Below are positions 40,065-48,364 of a DNA stretch of 64,000 nt, piece by piece (positions within the stretch are counted from its first letter, which is position 1; the number at the start of each line of letters is the position of its first letter). The stretch spans positions 11,569-75,568 of the forward strand of contig CAZQCG010000025.1 in NCBI GenBank assembly GCA_964592425.1, in the 5' to 3' direction. The notes below the pieces were generated by a model that was given only the letters and a program-made list of their open reading frames with translations, did no database searches and was not told the origin of the DNA. The stretch is from Viridilinea sp964592425. GTDB lineage: Bacteria > Chloroflexota > Chloroflexia > Chloroflexales > Chloroflexaceae. The translations under genes were made by a program, and so were the position numbers.

Positions 40065-41768
40065 CTACCAGGGGCGTGCGCCGGGGATCGTAAAGCTGCC
40101 CGTGGTGATCAGGAAGAAGAGCGTCGGGCCATAGTTGATCGCCACCAGGATGAAGGCACCCAGCACCCACGGCCAGAAGCGGTCGAGCACAACCGGCACA
40201 TCCTCGGGCCCTGAGATCGCCTTGGCCCAGGGGATGCGCTGATTCGACTCAGGCTTGCCGATAGTGAGCGTCAGCACCATATTGGTATAGTAGAGGAGCG
40301 CGCTGACAAACATCAGCAGCCCGCCGATCAACGTCATCGGCAGCAGGAGTTTCCAGTCGGCGGCCCCCGCATAGGTTTCCGGCTGAAGGTAAGGTGCCGC
40401 TCCCAGCATTGTGCGCCGCGGTACCCCAAGCAGGCCCAGCATATGCATAAAGTGCGAGAAGGTAATCATGCCGATCAGCCAGCACCATGCCGCCGCCAGA
40501 CCCATCGTATTGCTGAAAAGCTTCTTCCCGGTAAGGTAGGGCACCAGCCAGTAGGTGATCCCCATAAAGGTCAGCGCCACCGCCGAACCCACCGTCAGGT
40601 GGAAGTGGCCCGAGATCCAGGAAGTGTTATGCACCACCAGGTTCAGGTTATAGCTGGCGTTGATCACCCCACCTGCCCCGCCAAAGGCAAAGAGCACCAT
40701 CGCGAAGATCTGCGTAGTAAAAGAGGCATCCTTCCAGGGCAAGGCAAAGATCCAGGCTAGCCAGCCCTCACCACCACGTAAACGCCCGGCGTACTCAAGC
40801 GAGGCCACCATATTGAAGAAGGTAAGCAGGCTGGGGAAGAAGACCCCGACGGTGAAGATGAAGTGTACCAGCTTCCAGATCTCCGAAATACCGGGGTCGG
40901 TGTACTGGTGATGGATGCCGATCGGCACCGAGAGCACCAGGAAGAGGACAAAGGAGACCCGTGCCATCGGCTCGCTGAAGAGCTTGCCACCCGCCTGGCG
41001 CGGCACCATCGAGTACCACGAGATATAGGCCGGTAACAGCCAGAAATAGACGATCGGGTGGCCAGTGAACCAGAAGAGCGTGCGGGCCAGGATCACATCG
41101 GTACCCGGTACAAAGCCAAAGGCCCAGGGGATGAGCAGGAAGATCATCTCTGAGGCGATCCCAATCGTCGCAATCACCCACATGGTCATCGTCACAATTG
41201 CCATAAAGGCTGGCAAAGGCGTCCGCTGGCCGGGATTATCCTTGCGCCAGGCCAGATAGGTCAGCACCTGGTTGAGCAGCAGAAAATAGGTACCCACAAC
41301 CACCAGGGTCAGGCCGAGGTAGTAGAAGCCATCAGCCTTGAGCGGCGGGTAGAAGGTGAAGAGCACTGACGCATTGTTCATCAGGATCGGCACCGCCGCC
41401 ATAATCAGGCCACCGAACATCACCACAAAGGCGATCCAGCCCAGGTTCTTACTCGCCAGCGGCCGATCAAACGACTTGGCCGTAACGAAGGTGAGAAAAC
41501 CGATGATGTAGAAGGTGGTAAAGACCAGGACGTTCAACACCCCGTGCAAGGTCAGGCCCTGATAATAACCGCCCGGCAGGATCGGTTTAATCGTCTTGTA
41601 GAGGTCGACGCCGTTGTACTGCAGCACCTGCAAAACGCCCATCAGCCCACCCAGAGCGAGGGCGATGAAGGCAACCAGAATATTGAGCCCGGCAAGGCGC
41701 TTCTCGGTTGCGAAGCGCTCAGCACTCTCCTCACGCACGCTGTCGCGCGATCGGGCGATGACAGCCAT
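40065..41768 (-). CDS. ba3-type cytochrome c oxidase subunit I
   Basis: 567 aa with about 13 membrane segments. LHGVLNVLVF holds a heme His, FWFTGHPIVYFWLLPAYISWY the Cu-B His and the Tyr of the ba3 class, GIHHQYTDP two more Cu-B His, and HNTSWISGHFHLTVG the heme a/a3 ligands. Overall it is closer to the Thermus ba3 (class B) oxidase than to aa3, which suits low oxygen. It reduces O2 to water and pumps protons. Operon with subunit II (50 bases upstream) and a small subunit. Confidence 0.95.
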   Translation of the reverse strand: MAVIARSRDSVREESAERFATEKRLAGLNILVAFIALALGGLMGVLQVLQYNGVDLYKTIKPILPGGYYQGLTLHGVLNVLVFTTFYIIGFLTFVTAKSFDRPLASKNLGWIAFVVMFGGLIMAAVPILMNNASVLFTFYPPLKADGFYYLGLTLVVVGTYFLLLNQVLTYLAWRKDNPGQRTPLPAFMAIVTMTMWVIATIGIASEMIFLLIPWAFGFVPGTDVILARTLFWFTGHPIVYFWLLPAYISWYSMVPRQAGGKLFSEPMARVSFVLFLVLSVPIGIHHQYTDPGISEIWKLVHFIFTVGVFFPSLLTFFNMVASLEYAGRLRGGEGWLAWIFALPWKDASFTTQIFAMVLFAFGGAGGVINASYNLNLVVHNTSWISGHFHLTVGSAVALTFMGITYWLVPYLTGKKLFSNTMGLAAAWCWLIGMITFSHFMHMLGLLGVPRRTMLGAAPYLQPETYAGAADWKLLLPMTLIGGLLMFVSALLYYTNMVLTLTIGKPESNQRIPWAKAISGPEDVPVVLDRFWPWVLGAFILVAINYGPTLFFLITTGSFTIPGARPW

Positions 41769-41818
41769 ACCAAAGCCTCTTTCTCAGCATGCGGCGCGTG
41801 GGCCTGCGACTACAGTCT

Positions 41819-42304
41819 TTACTTGACGATCAGCTTGCCGAACATCGCATGATGGCCGGCACCGCAATACTCGTGACAGACGATCAGGTATTCGCCCGCT
41901 GTAGGGAAGTGGGCGGTAATCTTGGAGATCTGCCCAGGCACGACCATCATATTCACTGCCGTCCCAACAACTTTGAAGCCATGGATGACATCACGGCTGG
42001 TGACGATGAAGGTCACATCAGAGCCAGCAGGAATCTCAATTTCATTCGGCGTATAGAGAAAGGTCTGGGCGATCACCGCTACCTCGTAGCGCCCAGGAGC
42101 TAACTCTTTGATCCCCGGCTCGTTAAAGGGGGCCGTGTTGTTAATCGCCGAGGGAGCGATCCGCCCACTAATATCCGGCACACGGATCCCAACGGCAAAA
42201 GCCGTAATGATCACTGCCGTAATCACTGAGACCGGGATGGCCACACTTGGCAAAATCCAGGCCACCTCGAAGATATAGCCAACCAGTTTACTGTTGTCCT
42301 TCAT
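41819..42304 (-). CDS. cytochrome c oxidase subunit II (CuA)
   Basis: 161 aa. One N-terminal membrane helix (VAIPVSVITAVIITAFAVGI), then a cupredoxin domain with the CuA ligands in CHEYCGAGHHAMFG plus an upstream His in DVIHGFKVVG. Single-helix form as in ba3 oxidases. Accepts electrons from cytochrome c or a cupredoxin. Its ATG overlaps the stop of the small subunit gene by four bases. Confidence 0.95.
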   Translation of the reverse strand: MKDNSKLVGYIFEVAWILPSVAIPVSVITAVIITAFAVGIRVPDISGRIAPSAINNTAPFNEPGIKELAPGRYEVAVIAQTFLYTPNEIEIPAGSDVTFIVTSRDVIHGFKVVGTAVNMMVVPGQISKITAHFPTAGEYLIVCHEYCGAGHHAMFGKLIVK

Positions 42305-42504
42305 AGCCGAGGTACCCCTCCGTTGTTGATCAGCTGCAGGTACACCTCCAGCCAGAGGACACAGATAAGCACCAGATAGCCACAGGTGATCAGCAAAGCC
42401 CCCCGCGGCGGCTCATGCGACTCGTGGGCTTCCTCTTCATCGGCATCGAGCTCGGACTCAACGGCATACCACTGATCGTCTTGAGGTGCTACACGCCAAC
42501 TCAT
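42301..42504 (-). CDS. small single-helix oxidase subunit
   Basis: 67 aa with an acidic N-terminal half (ELDADEEEAHESHEPP) and one membrane helix (GALLITCGYLVLICVLWLEVYL). Position and size match the subunit IIa of ba3 oxidases. Overlaps subunit II (ATGA). Confidence 0.75.
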   Translation of the reverse strand: MSWRVAPQDDQWYAVESELDADEEEAHESHEPPRGALLITCGYLVLICVLWLEVYLQLINNGGVPRL

Positions 42505-42591
42505 AATTTACTCCTGCTGGGGCACAACGACGGTGCCCGCTCTCGCCCCACCATAGGGGGATAGGCTGAACCAGGGGTACCGAATCAATCC

Positions 42592-43323
42592 TCAATCGGG
42601 AGGGTAACAAAGAAAGATGTGTGATGCCTCGTAGACCTGACGCATCATGCCGCTACTGCCCTGTTCGGCACTTAACAGATCAAGATCACGGCTCAGGCGC
42701 GTCTGCATCAGATCCTCGACTTCGTAACGCGCCCGCATCATCCCGCTGGCATCAACCAGGATCACCTGCTGCTCATGCTCAATACGGCCCGCAGCATCAG
42801 GCGGGCCGTAGTAGATCCCCAATTCACCGCCGATCAACTGCTTGAGCACCTCAGGCGTACCGGTTGCCATCCGCCAACTGCGCGGATCAGCACCCAGCTG
42901 GGCCGCGTAGGTCTGCAAGGCCTCCCGCGTATCGCGGGCCGGGTCAAAGCTCACCGTCAGGAAAAGCACCTCGCGCCCCAGGCGGCCCTCTGCGCGCAGC
43001 CACTCACGAAGATCGACCAGGCGCTGGCGCTGGGCCGCACAATCCGCGCCACAGCCGCTATATGTGAAATTGATCAACACCTGGCGTCCACGCAGATCGC
43101 TATCGTTGAGCGGTAGACTATACTGATCGCTGAGGCCAAAGCTGGGCATGGTGCGGATGCGCGGCAACACCTTCACCGGGCGAGCAATTGCGAACCAGAG
43201 TACCCCAACCAGGATCAACAGGCCAAGCCCGAACAGGCCGAAGATCAAAACCTTTGTCCGTGGGCTGATCTCACCCGCAAGCTGGGATCCGCCAGACCGC
43301 GCCTGGGCAATTGAGAGCTTCAT
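42592..43323 (-). CDS. SCO1/SenC-type copper protein
   Basis: 243 aa. N-terminal membrane anchor (VLIFGLFGLGLLILVGVLWFAI), then a thioredoxin-fold domain with the copper motif CGADC (CxxxC) in NFTYSGCGADC, VSFDPARDT, and a His in RIEHEQQVILVDASG as third ligand. SCO proteins load copper into the CuA site, which fits the oxidase genes 87 bases downstream. Confidence 0.9.
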   Translation of the reverse strand: MKLSIAQARSGGSQLAGEISPRTKVLIFGLFGLGLLILVGVLWFAIARPVKVLPRIRTMPSFGLSDQYSLPLNDSDLRGRQVLINFTYSGCGADCAAQRQRLVDLREWLRAEGRLGREVLFLTVSFDPARDTREALQTYAAQLGADPRSWRMATGTPEVLKQLIGGELGIYYGPPDAAGRIEHEQQVILVDASGMMRARYEVEDLMQTRLSRDLDLLSAEQGSSGMMRQVYEASHIFLCYPPD

Positions 43324-43485
43324 AGCGCACCGGGGAAATTTGTGCTTTCTTGCACGACCTACTTTGTGCCAGATCAGTATATTGGCCCTGGTAGTGCTGA
43401 ATGGTTAAGCCGACGCAACCTACGGTTGTCATTTATCAACTATTCTATAACCCGCAGCGACCAGTATCACGAATGCTTGCCTTTA

Positions 43486-43526
43486 GGCGCTTTCTCCCAG
43501 CTGTAACCGAGCTGGGAGAAAGCGCC
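43486..43526. terminator. 17-bp perfect hairpin upstream of the SCO gene
   Basis: GGCGCTTTCTCCCAGCT (43486-43502) and its exact complement (43510-43526) enclose a 7-base loop. A second short hairpin (CCGC TTCA GCGG) follows. No gene ends here, so it may protect the tRNA unit from read-through or be part of the repeat element to the right. Confidence 0.5.
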
Positions 43527-43550
43527 CCGCTTCAGCGGCTTGTTCGCTGC

Positions 43551-43771
43551 GTACGTGTTCACCCTGCTCCTGCGGAAGCCCGCGTTTCTGTCACGCTGAG
43601 TACCCAATGGCCCGGCGGCCAGTGGCCCCGAGACGACATCCGGGGGATGTCATCAGGAGCGCAGCGAAGCGTCCCGGCGACATGTCCGGCGTTCCCGACC
43701 GGGACGCTGCGCTGCGCCGTGCGGCTCCGCTCAGCGTGACAACGCCCGTTCCCTCAAGTGTGAACACGTAC
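43551..43771. repeat. 221-bp element of three nested inverted repeats
   Basis: Outer arms GTACGTGTTCAC (43551-43562) and its complement (43760-43771); middle arms TGTCACGCTGAG (43589-43600) and complement (43730-43741); inner arms of 19 bp with one mismatch (43659-43677 and 43699-43717). The whole would fold into one long broken hairpin. Looks like a foldback or MITE-type interspersed element. No coding content. Confidence 0.6.
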
Positions 43772-43785
43772 TTCGCTGACCGCAT

Positions 43786-43814
43786 TTGACAAACCAGCCT
43801 GGCGGGTGTATGAT
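43786..43814 (+). promoter_or_regulatory. promoter of the tRNA-Leu/tRNA-Gln unit
   Basis: TTGACA (43786-43791), 17-bp spacer, TATGAT (43809-43814). Predicted start near 43821, about 30 bases before tRNA-Leu. It begins 14 bases after the foldback element. Confidence 0.75.
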
Positions 43815-43849
43815 AGCCTGCGTTGCAGTGCTTGAGCACTTGAGCACTT

Positions 43850-43936
<87 letters not shown>

Positions 43937-43951
43937 AGACGCTCGCATTTT

Positions 43952-44025
43952 TGGGGCATAGTTTAAAGGTAGAACGCCTGATTCTGGATCAGGTAGTTGG
44001 GGTTCGAGTCCCTGTGCCCCAGCCA
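43952..44025 (+). tRNA. tRNA-Gln (CTG), CCA encoded
   Basis: Acceptor TGGGGCA pairs with TGCCCCA. Anticodon stem CCTGA/TCAGG encloses TTCTGGA, anticodon CTG. T loop GTTCGAGTC, discriminator G and encoded CCA. 15 bases after tRNA-Leu, same transcript. Confidence 0.95.
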
Positions 44026-44032
44026 GCATCAA

Positions 44033-44071
44033 GATCAGGGCGTGAACACATTCACGCCCTGATCTTTTTTT
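44033..44071 (+). terminator. Rho-independent terminator after the tRNA pair
   Basis: GATCAGGGCGTGAA and TTCACGCCCTGATC form a 14-bp stem with a CACA loop, followed by seven T. Confidence 0.92.
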
Positions 44072-44078
44072 GTGCGCC

Positions 44079-46127
44079 TTAAAACGGCTCCAGGGGTGGC
44101 TGGTTGAGCACCATGGCTCTGATCCAGACCTCCAGGCTGACCCAGGCGACATAGGCCAGCACTAGCCCAACAACGGTGCGCCCGGCCCAGCCACGCCGCA
44201 CGTAGCGCAGCGCTATGATCGCCGTGCCAAGAGTCAGGCCCCAGCCGGCGAAGGTTAGCCAGCGCGTCGTGATTGTTGAGAGTGTGATCAGCGGCAGAAT
44301 GGCCTGGCTCAGCCCAACTGCGAAGGTCAACCAGAGCAGCGGCACCAGCGGGGTGGTACGGTAACGGGGCGTCAGACTGATCAGCACAGCCCCGGCGATG
44401 CCTAGCGGCAGCAGAAAGTAGCCGTTCAGACCGAGAAAACCCTCTAGCCAGAGGGCCCGCAGCCACACTTCGCGCACCAGCGGCTCTCGCTCAGTGACAG
44501 CAAGCATGCCCTCCTGGGCGACCCCGCTCACCTGCGCACTGATCATCACCGCGAAGCCGCTGTAATAGAAGCCAACGACAAAAGCCGCCGCCAGCAGACC
44601 AGCTAGAAGCAACTGGCGCACCCCTGCACGCTCCTCAGCATTACGGGCACGCAGCCACAGCCAGGGGATCGCCAGCAGACCGACCAGGCCCATATTGATG
44701 AAGGCCCCGATATGCCCCAGTGACACCAGGATCAGTAGCACCACCAGCCAGCCCCAGGCCAGCGAGCGCCGGTAGTTGGGCCAGCCCAGGATGATCAGAC
44801 AGAGCAGGCCAAGGGTCAATAACTGGGTGCCTAGCTGGGTCTGGAATGACCACCAGACATTCATCATTGGGATCGGGCTGAGGGCGTAGATTAGCCCCCC
44901 CAGCAGGCCCCCGCGCACACTCCCCGTGAGACGGGTCAAGAGCAGGTAGAAGAGCACCACACTGGCCGCCTCTGCCAGGGCCGCCGTCACCTCGAAGAGC
45001 ATCCCTAATGGCAGCCCGGTGAGCAAGAGCGGTGCCAACAAGATGTACCAGCCGTTGGGGAAGGGGAAGGGCAACCCGCGGTGCTGGGCGGGGATGTAGA
45101 CCTGGCCCCAGGTCGTGAAACTGAAGCGGTTGATATGCAGTTGCAGGTCGCCCGGCATAGCAACAGGGTGCAGCTGCCCACCATATTTGAGGGTAAAGGT
45201 CAGACTTACCAGCAGCAGCAGCCAGGCCAGTGTTGCCCGGTCGGGCATGACCCCAAGCCGACGGAGCAGGGGCGGGAGCAGAAGCACACTCACACCTGAC
45301 GTCACCAGGGCCAGCAGGGCCGCCTCAAGCGCCCAACGACTGCTGAAAGCCACCCGTGGCGGGGTCACCAAAGCCAGCAGCACTAGCAGCGCCAGCAAGC
45401 CGAGCAGGAGCTGCAAAGCCTGGCGACGTTCAAAGCCTAGCACACCGAGAGCAAGCCAGAGCAGGCCCAGGGCCGCCGGGTAGGCCAGCAGCAGGGTGCT
45501 GCCGGGCCAGACCAGACCCGTTCCGGGCACACTATCGAGCGACAACTGCCGCCCGATGGCCACCCCTAGCGCCCCACGCGGGTCGGACGGATTCTGCCAG
45601 CCCGCTGTGCTGAGCCCCAGTTGCAACGTCCCGTCGCGCACAGCTGTTGCGGGCAGGTAGAGCATGTAGCGTGCTGGCTCGAAACGCAGGCTCAGGCTGA
45701 TCGGCAGACTTGCTCCAGGCGTGATGGTCAGGCGCGTAGGGGGAGCGCCGGGCTGCCAGTGTTGGCGGTGCGAGAGCACCGTGAAGGCAAGCAGCAGCGG
45801 ACGATCACCAACCCCCGGCACCTGCAAGGCGGCCTCCGGCTGCGTCCAGCGCCAGCTCTCTTCCCATGTGATCAGCTCAGCATCACGAAAGCCGCTCAAA
45901 AAGGGGCGATCTGTGCCCGATCCGCGATCTAAACCGATCTGAAAACGATAGCTTATCGGTAATTGAAAGACCAGTAATAGTCCCAGGCAGGCCAGAACCA
46001 TCAGCAGCAGGGGCCGCCAGTCAAGCAGGAACTGGCCTACCCCACGCGCAACCCCCGCCACCCGTCGCCGATCAAGGCCAGGCTCAGGCCTTTCAGCCGG
46101 ATGCTGCCGAGTCTCCCATTTATACAT
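44079..46127 (-). CDS. large polytopic membrane protein, possibly a GT-C glycosyltransferase (paralogue 1)
   Basis: About 682 aa. One membrane helix, an extracytoplasmic beta domain of about 170 residues, then 10 or more membrane helices. PGDLQLHINRFSFTTWGQ and RGLPFPFPNGWYILLAPLLL mark an external loop with an Asp/His pair that could be the active site of a GT-C enzyme. Same architecture and loop motifs as the protein at 48365-50476. No charged TPR or decaprenyl-phosphate motif recognised. The start is unclear: ATG 46127 or 46166, neither with a good ribosome-binding site. Confidence 0.7.
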   Translation of the reverse strand: MYKWETRQHPAERPEPGLDRRRVAGVARGVGQFLLDWRPLLLMVLACLGLLLVFQLPISYRFQIGLDRGSGTDRPFLSGFRDAELITWEESWRWTQPEAALQVPGVGDRPLLLAFTVLSHRQHWQPGAPPTRLTITPGASLPISLSLRFEPARYMLYLPATAVRDGTLQLGLSTAGWQNPSDPRGALGVAIGRQLSLDSVPGTGLVWPGSTLLLAYPAALGLLWLALGVLGFERRQALQLLLGLLALLVLLALVTPPRVAFSSRWALEAALLALVTSGVSVLLLPPLLRRLGVMPDRATLAWLLLLVSLTFTLKYGGQLHPVAMPGDLQLHINRFSFTTWGQVYIPAQHRGLPFPFPNGWYILLAPLLLTGLPLGMLFEVTAALAEAASVVLFYLLLTRLTGSVRGGLLGGLIYALSPIPMMNVWWSFQTQLGTQLLTLGLLCLIILGWPNYRRSLAWGWLVVLLILVSLGHIGAFINMGLVGLLAIPWLWLRARNAEERAGVRQLLLAGLLAAAFVVGFYYSGFAVMISAQVSGVAQEGMLAVTEREPLVREVWLRALWLEGFLGLNGYFLLPLGIAGAVLISLTPRYRTTPLVPLLWLTFAVGLSQAILPLITLSTITTRWLTFAGWGLTLGTAIIALRYVRRGWAGRTVVGLVLAYVAWVSLEVWIRAMVLNQPPLEPF

Positions 46128-46353
46128 AACCAGGCACTTGCTAGTTCTCCCGTCGGTGATATTCATAGCTGAAGCATATCTTATACCATGTGAGGGTGAA
46201 TAGATTTGGTGGGGCTTGCGTCCCAGCCTTCTCTGCAAAGTATTGGTACTCGTTCCCTCGCCCAGCCTTCCCACAGCTTACGGAACTTCCGGTAATGGCC
46301 CGGCGTCATACTGGCATCAGGTAACACACAGCTTTCGCATACGGAGCACGACG

Positions 46354-47283
46354 ATGCGCGCCATCCATTTCTTAGCCATCCTGAGCCTGGCCATGCTGCT
46401 CAGCGCATGTGGGGCAGCCTCAACCTCCCAGCCTATGCCGAGTGGCGAGATGAACATGCCCCCGTCAGGCCCTTCAGATGTTTTCGGCGAGGTTGATGCT
46501 GGCCTTGAAGAGCGCGGAGGCGGGGCCGCAAACGCACCAGGCGCACCGGCGCAACAGCCTGCCGCCCAGCGCCTGGTGATCAAGACGGCGAACGTTGCGA
46601 TCCAGGTTGAGAACGTCAGTCAGGCCGAGGCGCAGATCCGCAGCCGTACTGAGCAGCTTGGCGGCTATGTGGTCAGCGTGCAGACCTACGGAAGTGATGC
46701 CGAGATGTCCTCGCAGATTACCTTCCGTGTCCCGGCAGCCACTTTTGACCAGGCCCTCAGTGGCGTCGAGGGGCTGGCGCACAAAGTGCTCTCGCGCTCG
46801 GTTAGCGGCGATGATGTGACTGAAGAGTTTGTCGATCTGGAGTCACGCCTGCGCAACCTTGAGGCCACCCGTGACCGGCTGCTCACCCTCTTAAACCAGG
46901 CGACCGATGTGGAAGATGCACTCCAGGTCAACCAGGCACTCAGCGACGTACAGGGCCAGATCGAGCAGATCCAGGGCCGTATGAAGTATCTGCGCGACAG
47001 TGCCGCTTTCTCGACGATCACGGTTGACCTCGATCCGGTGCCGCCACTCCCGACGATTATCGAGAACGATAGTTGGCAACCACTACGGGTGGCGAGGGAA
47101 GCCCTGGCTGGATTGGTGGGCTTTGCCCAGGGCCTGGCGAATCTGGCGATAGTCATACTGATCTGGAGCCCGATCTGGTTGGTGCTCTGGCTCATCGGGC
47201 GCTGGATCTGGCGGTGGATCAGCAAACGCCCCCGCCGTCCACCCCCGGTGCCCCCGGTGCCCCCGGTTGCACCGCAAGGGTAA
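46354..47283 (+). CDS. DUF4349-domain lipoprotein
   Basis: 309 aa from ATG 46354 (GGAG upstream). Lipobox LLSAC puts the lipid on Cys19. RLVIKTANVAIQVENVSQAEAQI and GGYVVSVQTYG start the DUF4349 domain, then SRSVSGDDVTEEFVDLESRLRNLEATRDRLL and a coiled-coil before DSAAFSTITVDL. A C-terminal membrane helix (about residues 260-285) and a Pro/Arg-rich tail follow. Anchored at both ends in the membrane; function unknown. Confidence 0.88.
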   Translation: MRAIHFLAILSLAMLLSACGAASTSQPMPSGEMNMPPSGPSDVFGEVDAGLEERGGGAANAPGAPAQQPAAQRLVIKTANVAIQVENVSQAEAQIRSRTEQLGGYVVSVQTYGSDAEMSSQITFRVPAATFDQALSGVEGLAHKVLSRSVSGDDVTEEFVDLESRLRNLEATRDRLLTLLNQATDVEDALQVNQALSDVQGQIEQIQGRMKYLRDSAAFSTITVDLDPVPPLPTIIENDSWQPLRVAREALAGLVGFAQGLANLAIVILIWSPIWLVLWLIGRWIWRWISKRPRRPPPVPPVPPVAPQG

Positions 47284-47305
47284 GCCTGGGAATCTGGTGA
47301 AACAC

Positions 47306-47338
47306 AGAGGGACGCAGCAGTTAGTGCTGCGTCCCTCT
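47306..47338. terminator. bidirectional terminator between DUF4349 gene and ssb
   Basis: AGAGGGACGCAGCA and TGCTGCGTCCCTCT form a perfect 14-bp stem with a 5-base loop, followed by TGTTAAC. The two flanking genes converge here. Confidence 0.75.
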
Positions 47339-47415
47339 TGTTAACTACTCTGGCTACTGCCGCGAAGCAGCTAGAGCGCTTCGCGCTGGGGTTGGAGGGG
47401 ACTAGCGACAGCACA

Positions 47416-47940
47416 TCAAAACGGGATGTCGTCGTCACTCTCGATGGGCTGGGGCTGGTTGCGCGTCGGCGCATGCGCCGGCGCACGCGAGGCCGGGGCC
47501 GGGGCACGGCCACCATTGCTCGCCGGGGCTGGCACAGAGCGTGCGCCAACTTCCTCGGGCTCCTCAAAGGCTGGCTCGTTATGATCAGGCACCTGCGCCC
47601 GCTCACCACGCGCCGAGAGAATGATCATATCCTGGGCCACGACCTCACTCGTGTAACGCTCGACGTTGTCACGGTCGGTCCACTTGCGCGTCTGCAAGCG
47701 CCCTTCAATATAGACTCGCGTGCCCTTGGTCAGATACTGGTTGCAAATTTCACCAAGTTTGTCCCAGGCTACCACCCGGAACCACTCCGTATCCTCGTGC
47801 GCCGCCCCCTCACGATCCTTCCAACTGCGGTTGCTAGCAACCCGAAAGGTGGTGACCGCACTGCCCTGACTCGTGTAACGCATCTCAGGGTCGGCCCCAA
47901 GATGGCCGGTGAACTGCACCTTGTTCAGATCCTTAGCCAT
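47416..47940 (-). CDS. ssb: single-stranded DNA-binding protein
   Basis: 174 aa. The OB fold starts KDLNKVQFTGHLGADPEMRYTSQGSAVTTFRVASNRSW and includes WFRVVAWDKLGEICNQYLTKGTRVYIEGRLQTRKW. A Pro/Ala-rich linker leads to the acidic tip DDDIPF that docks repair and replication partners. Not next to rpsF or rpsR, so possibly a second or relocated ssb. Confidence 0.96.
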   Translation of the reverse strand: MAKDLNKVQFTGHLGADPEMRYTSQGSAVTTFRVASNRSWKDREGAAHEDTEWFRVVAWDKLGEICNQYLTKGTRVYIEGRLQTRKWTDRDNVERYTSEVVAQDMIILSARGERAQVPDHNEPAFEEPEEVGARSVPAPASNGGRAPAPASRAPAHAPTRNQPQPIESDDDIPF

Positions 47941-48054
47941 GGTCTGCTCCTCGTTGCACGTAAACGCTCGCCGATCTTTGTCACAATTGATCGAGCACGA
48001 CGGAAAGAACTAACGTTCGTATTATAACATGGGGGCGCTGGCCTGTCAAGAGTG

Positions 48055-48333
48055 CTACGAGAGACCAAGATCATAACTTGCCTCAAGGTCGCGCCGGGCA
48101 AACTGACGGAAGGCCAGCACGGTACGGGTACCGGTCACCCCGATGATACGGGCAATCCCACCAGGCACCACCTCATCGAGCGATTCGTAGGCTTTGATGC
48201 GCAGCACGGCAATGATATCGACCTCGCCGGTAACTGAGTAGACCTCGGCAACGTTGGGCAGCTCAGCCACTTGCTGGGCCACCTCGCCAATGCGCTGCGT
48301 CTCACATGTGATCAATACAAAGGCTGTCAACAT
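48055..48333 (-). CDS. stand-alone Lrp/AsnC ligand-binding (RAM) domain protein
   Basis: 92 aa from ATG 48333 with GGGGAG upstream. LTAFVLITCETQRIGEVAQQVAELPNVAEVYSVTGEVDIIAVLRI is the RAM fold that binds amino acids. There is no helix-turn-helix, so it does not bind DNA by itself. Such small proteins may modulate full Lrp regulators or act as metabolite sensors. It lies 31 bases after the membrane protein that follows rpoC. Confidence 0.9.
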   Translation of the reverse strand: MLTAFVLITCETQRIGEVAQQVAELPNVAEVYSVTGEVDIIAVLRIKAYESLDEVVPGGIARIIGVTGTRTVLAFRQFARRDLEASYDLGLS

Positions 48334-48364
48334 GACTTGCTCCCCTTTGCCTTGCTTAGAAGTT

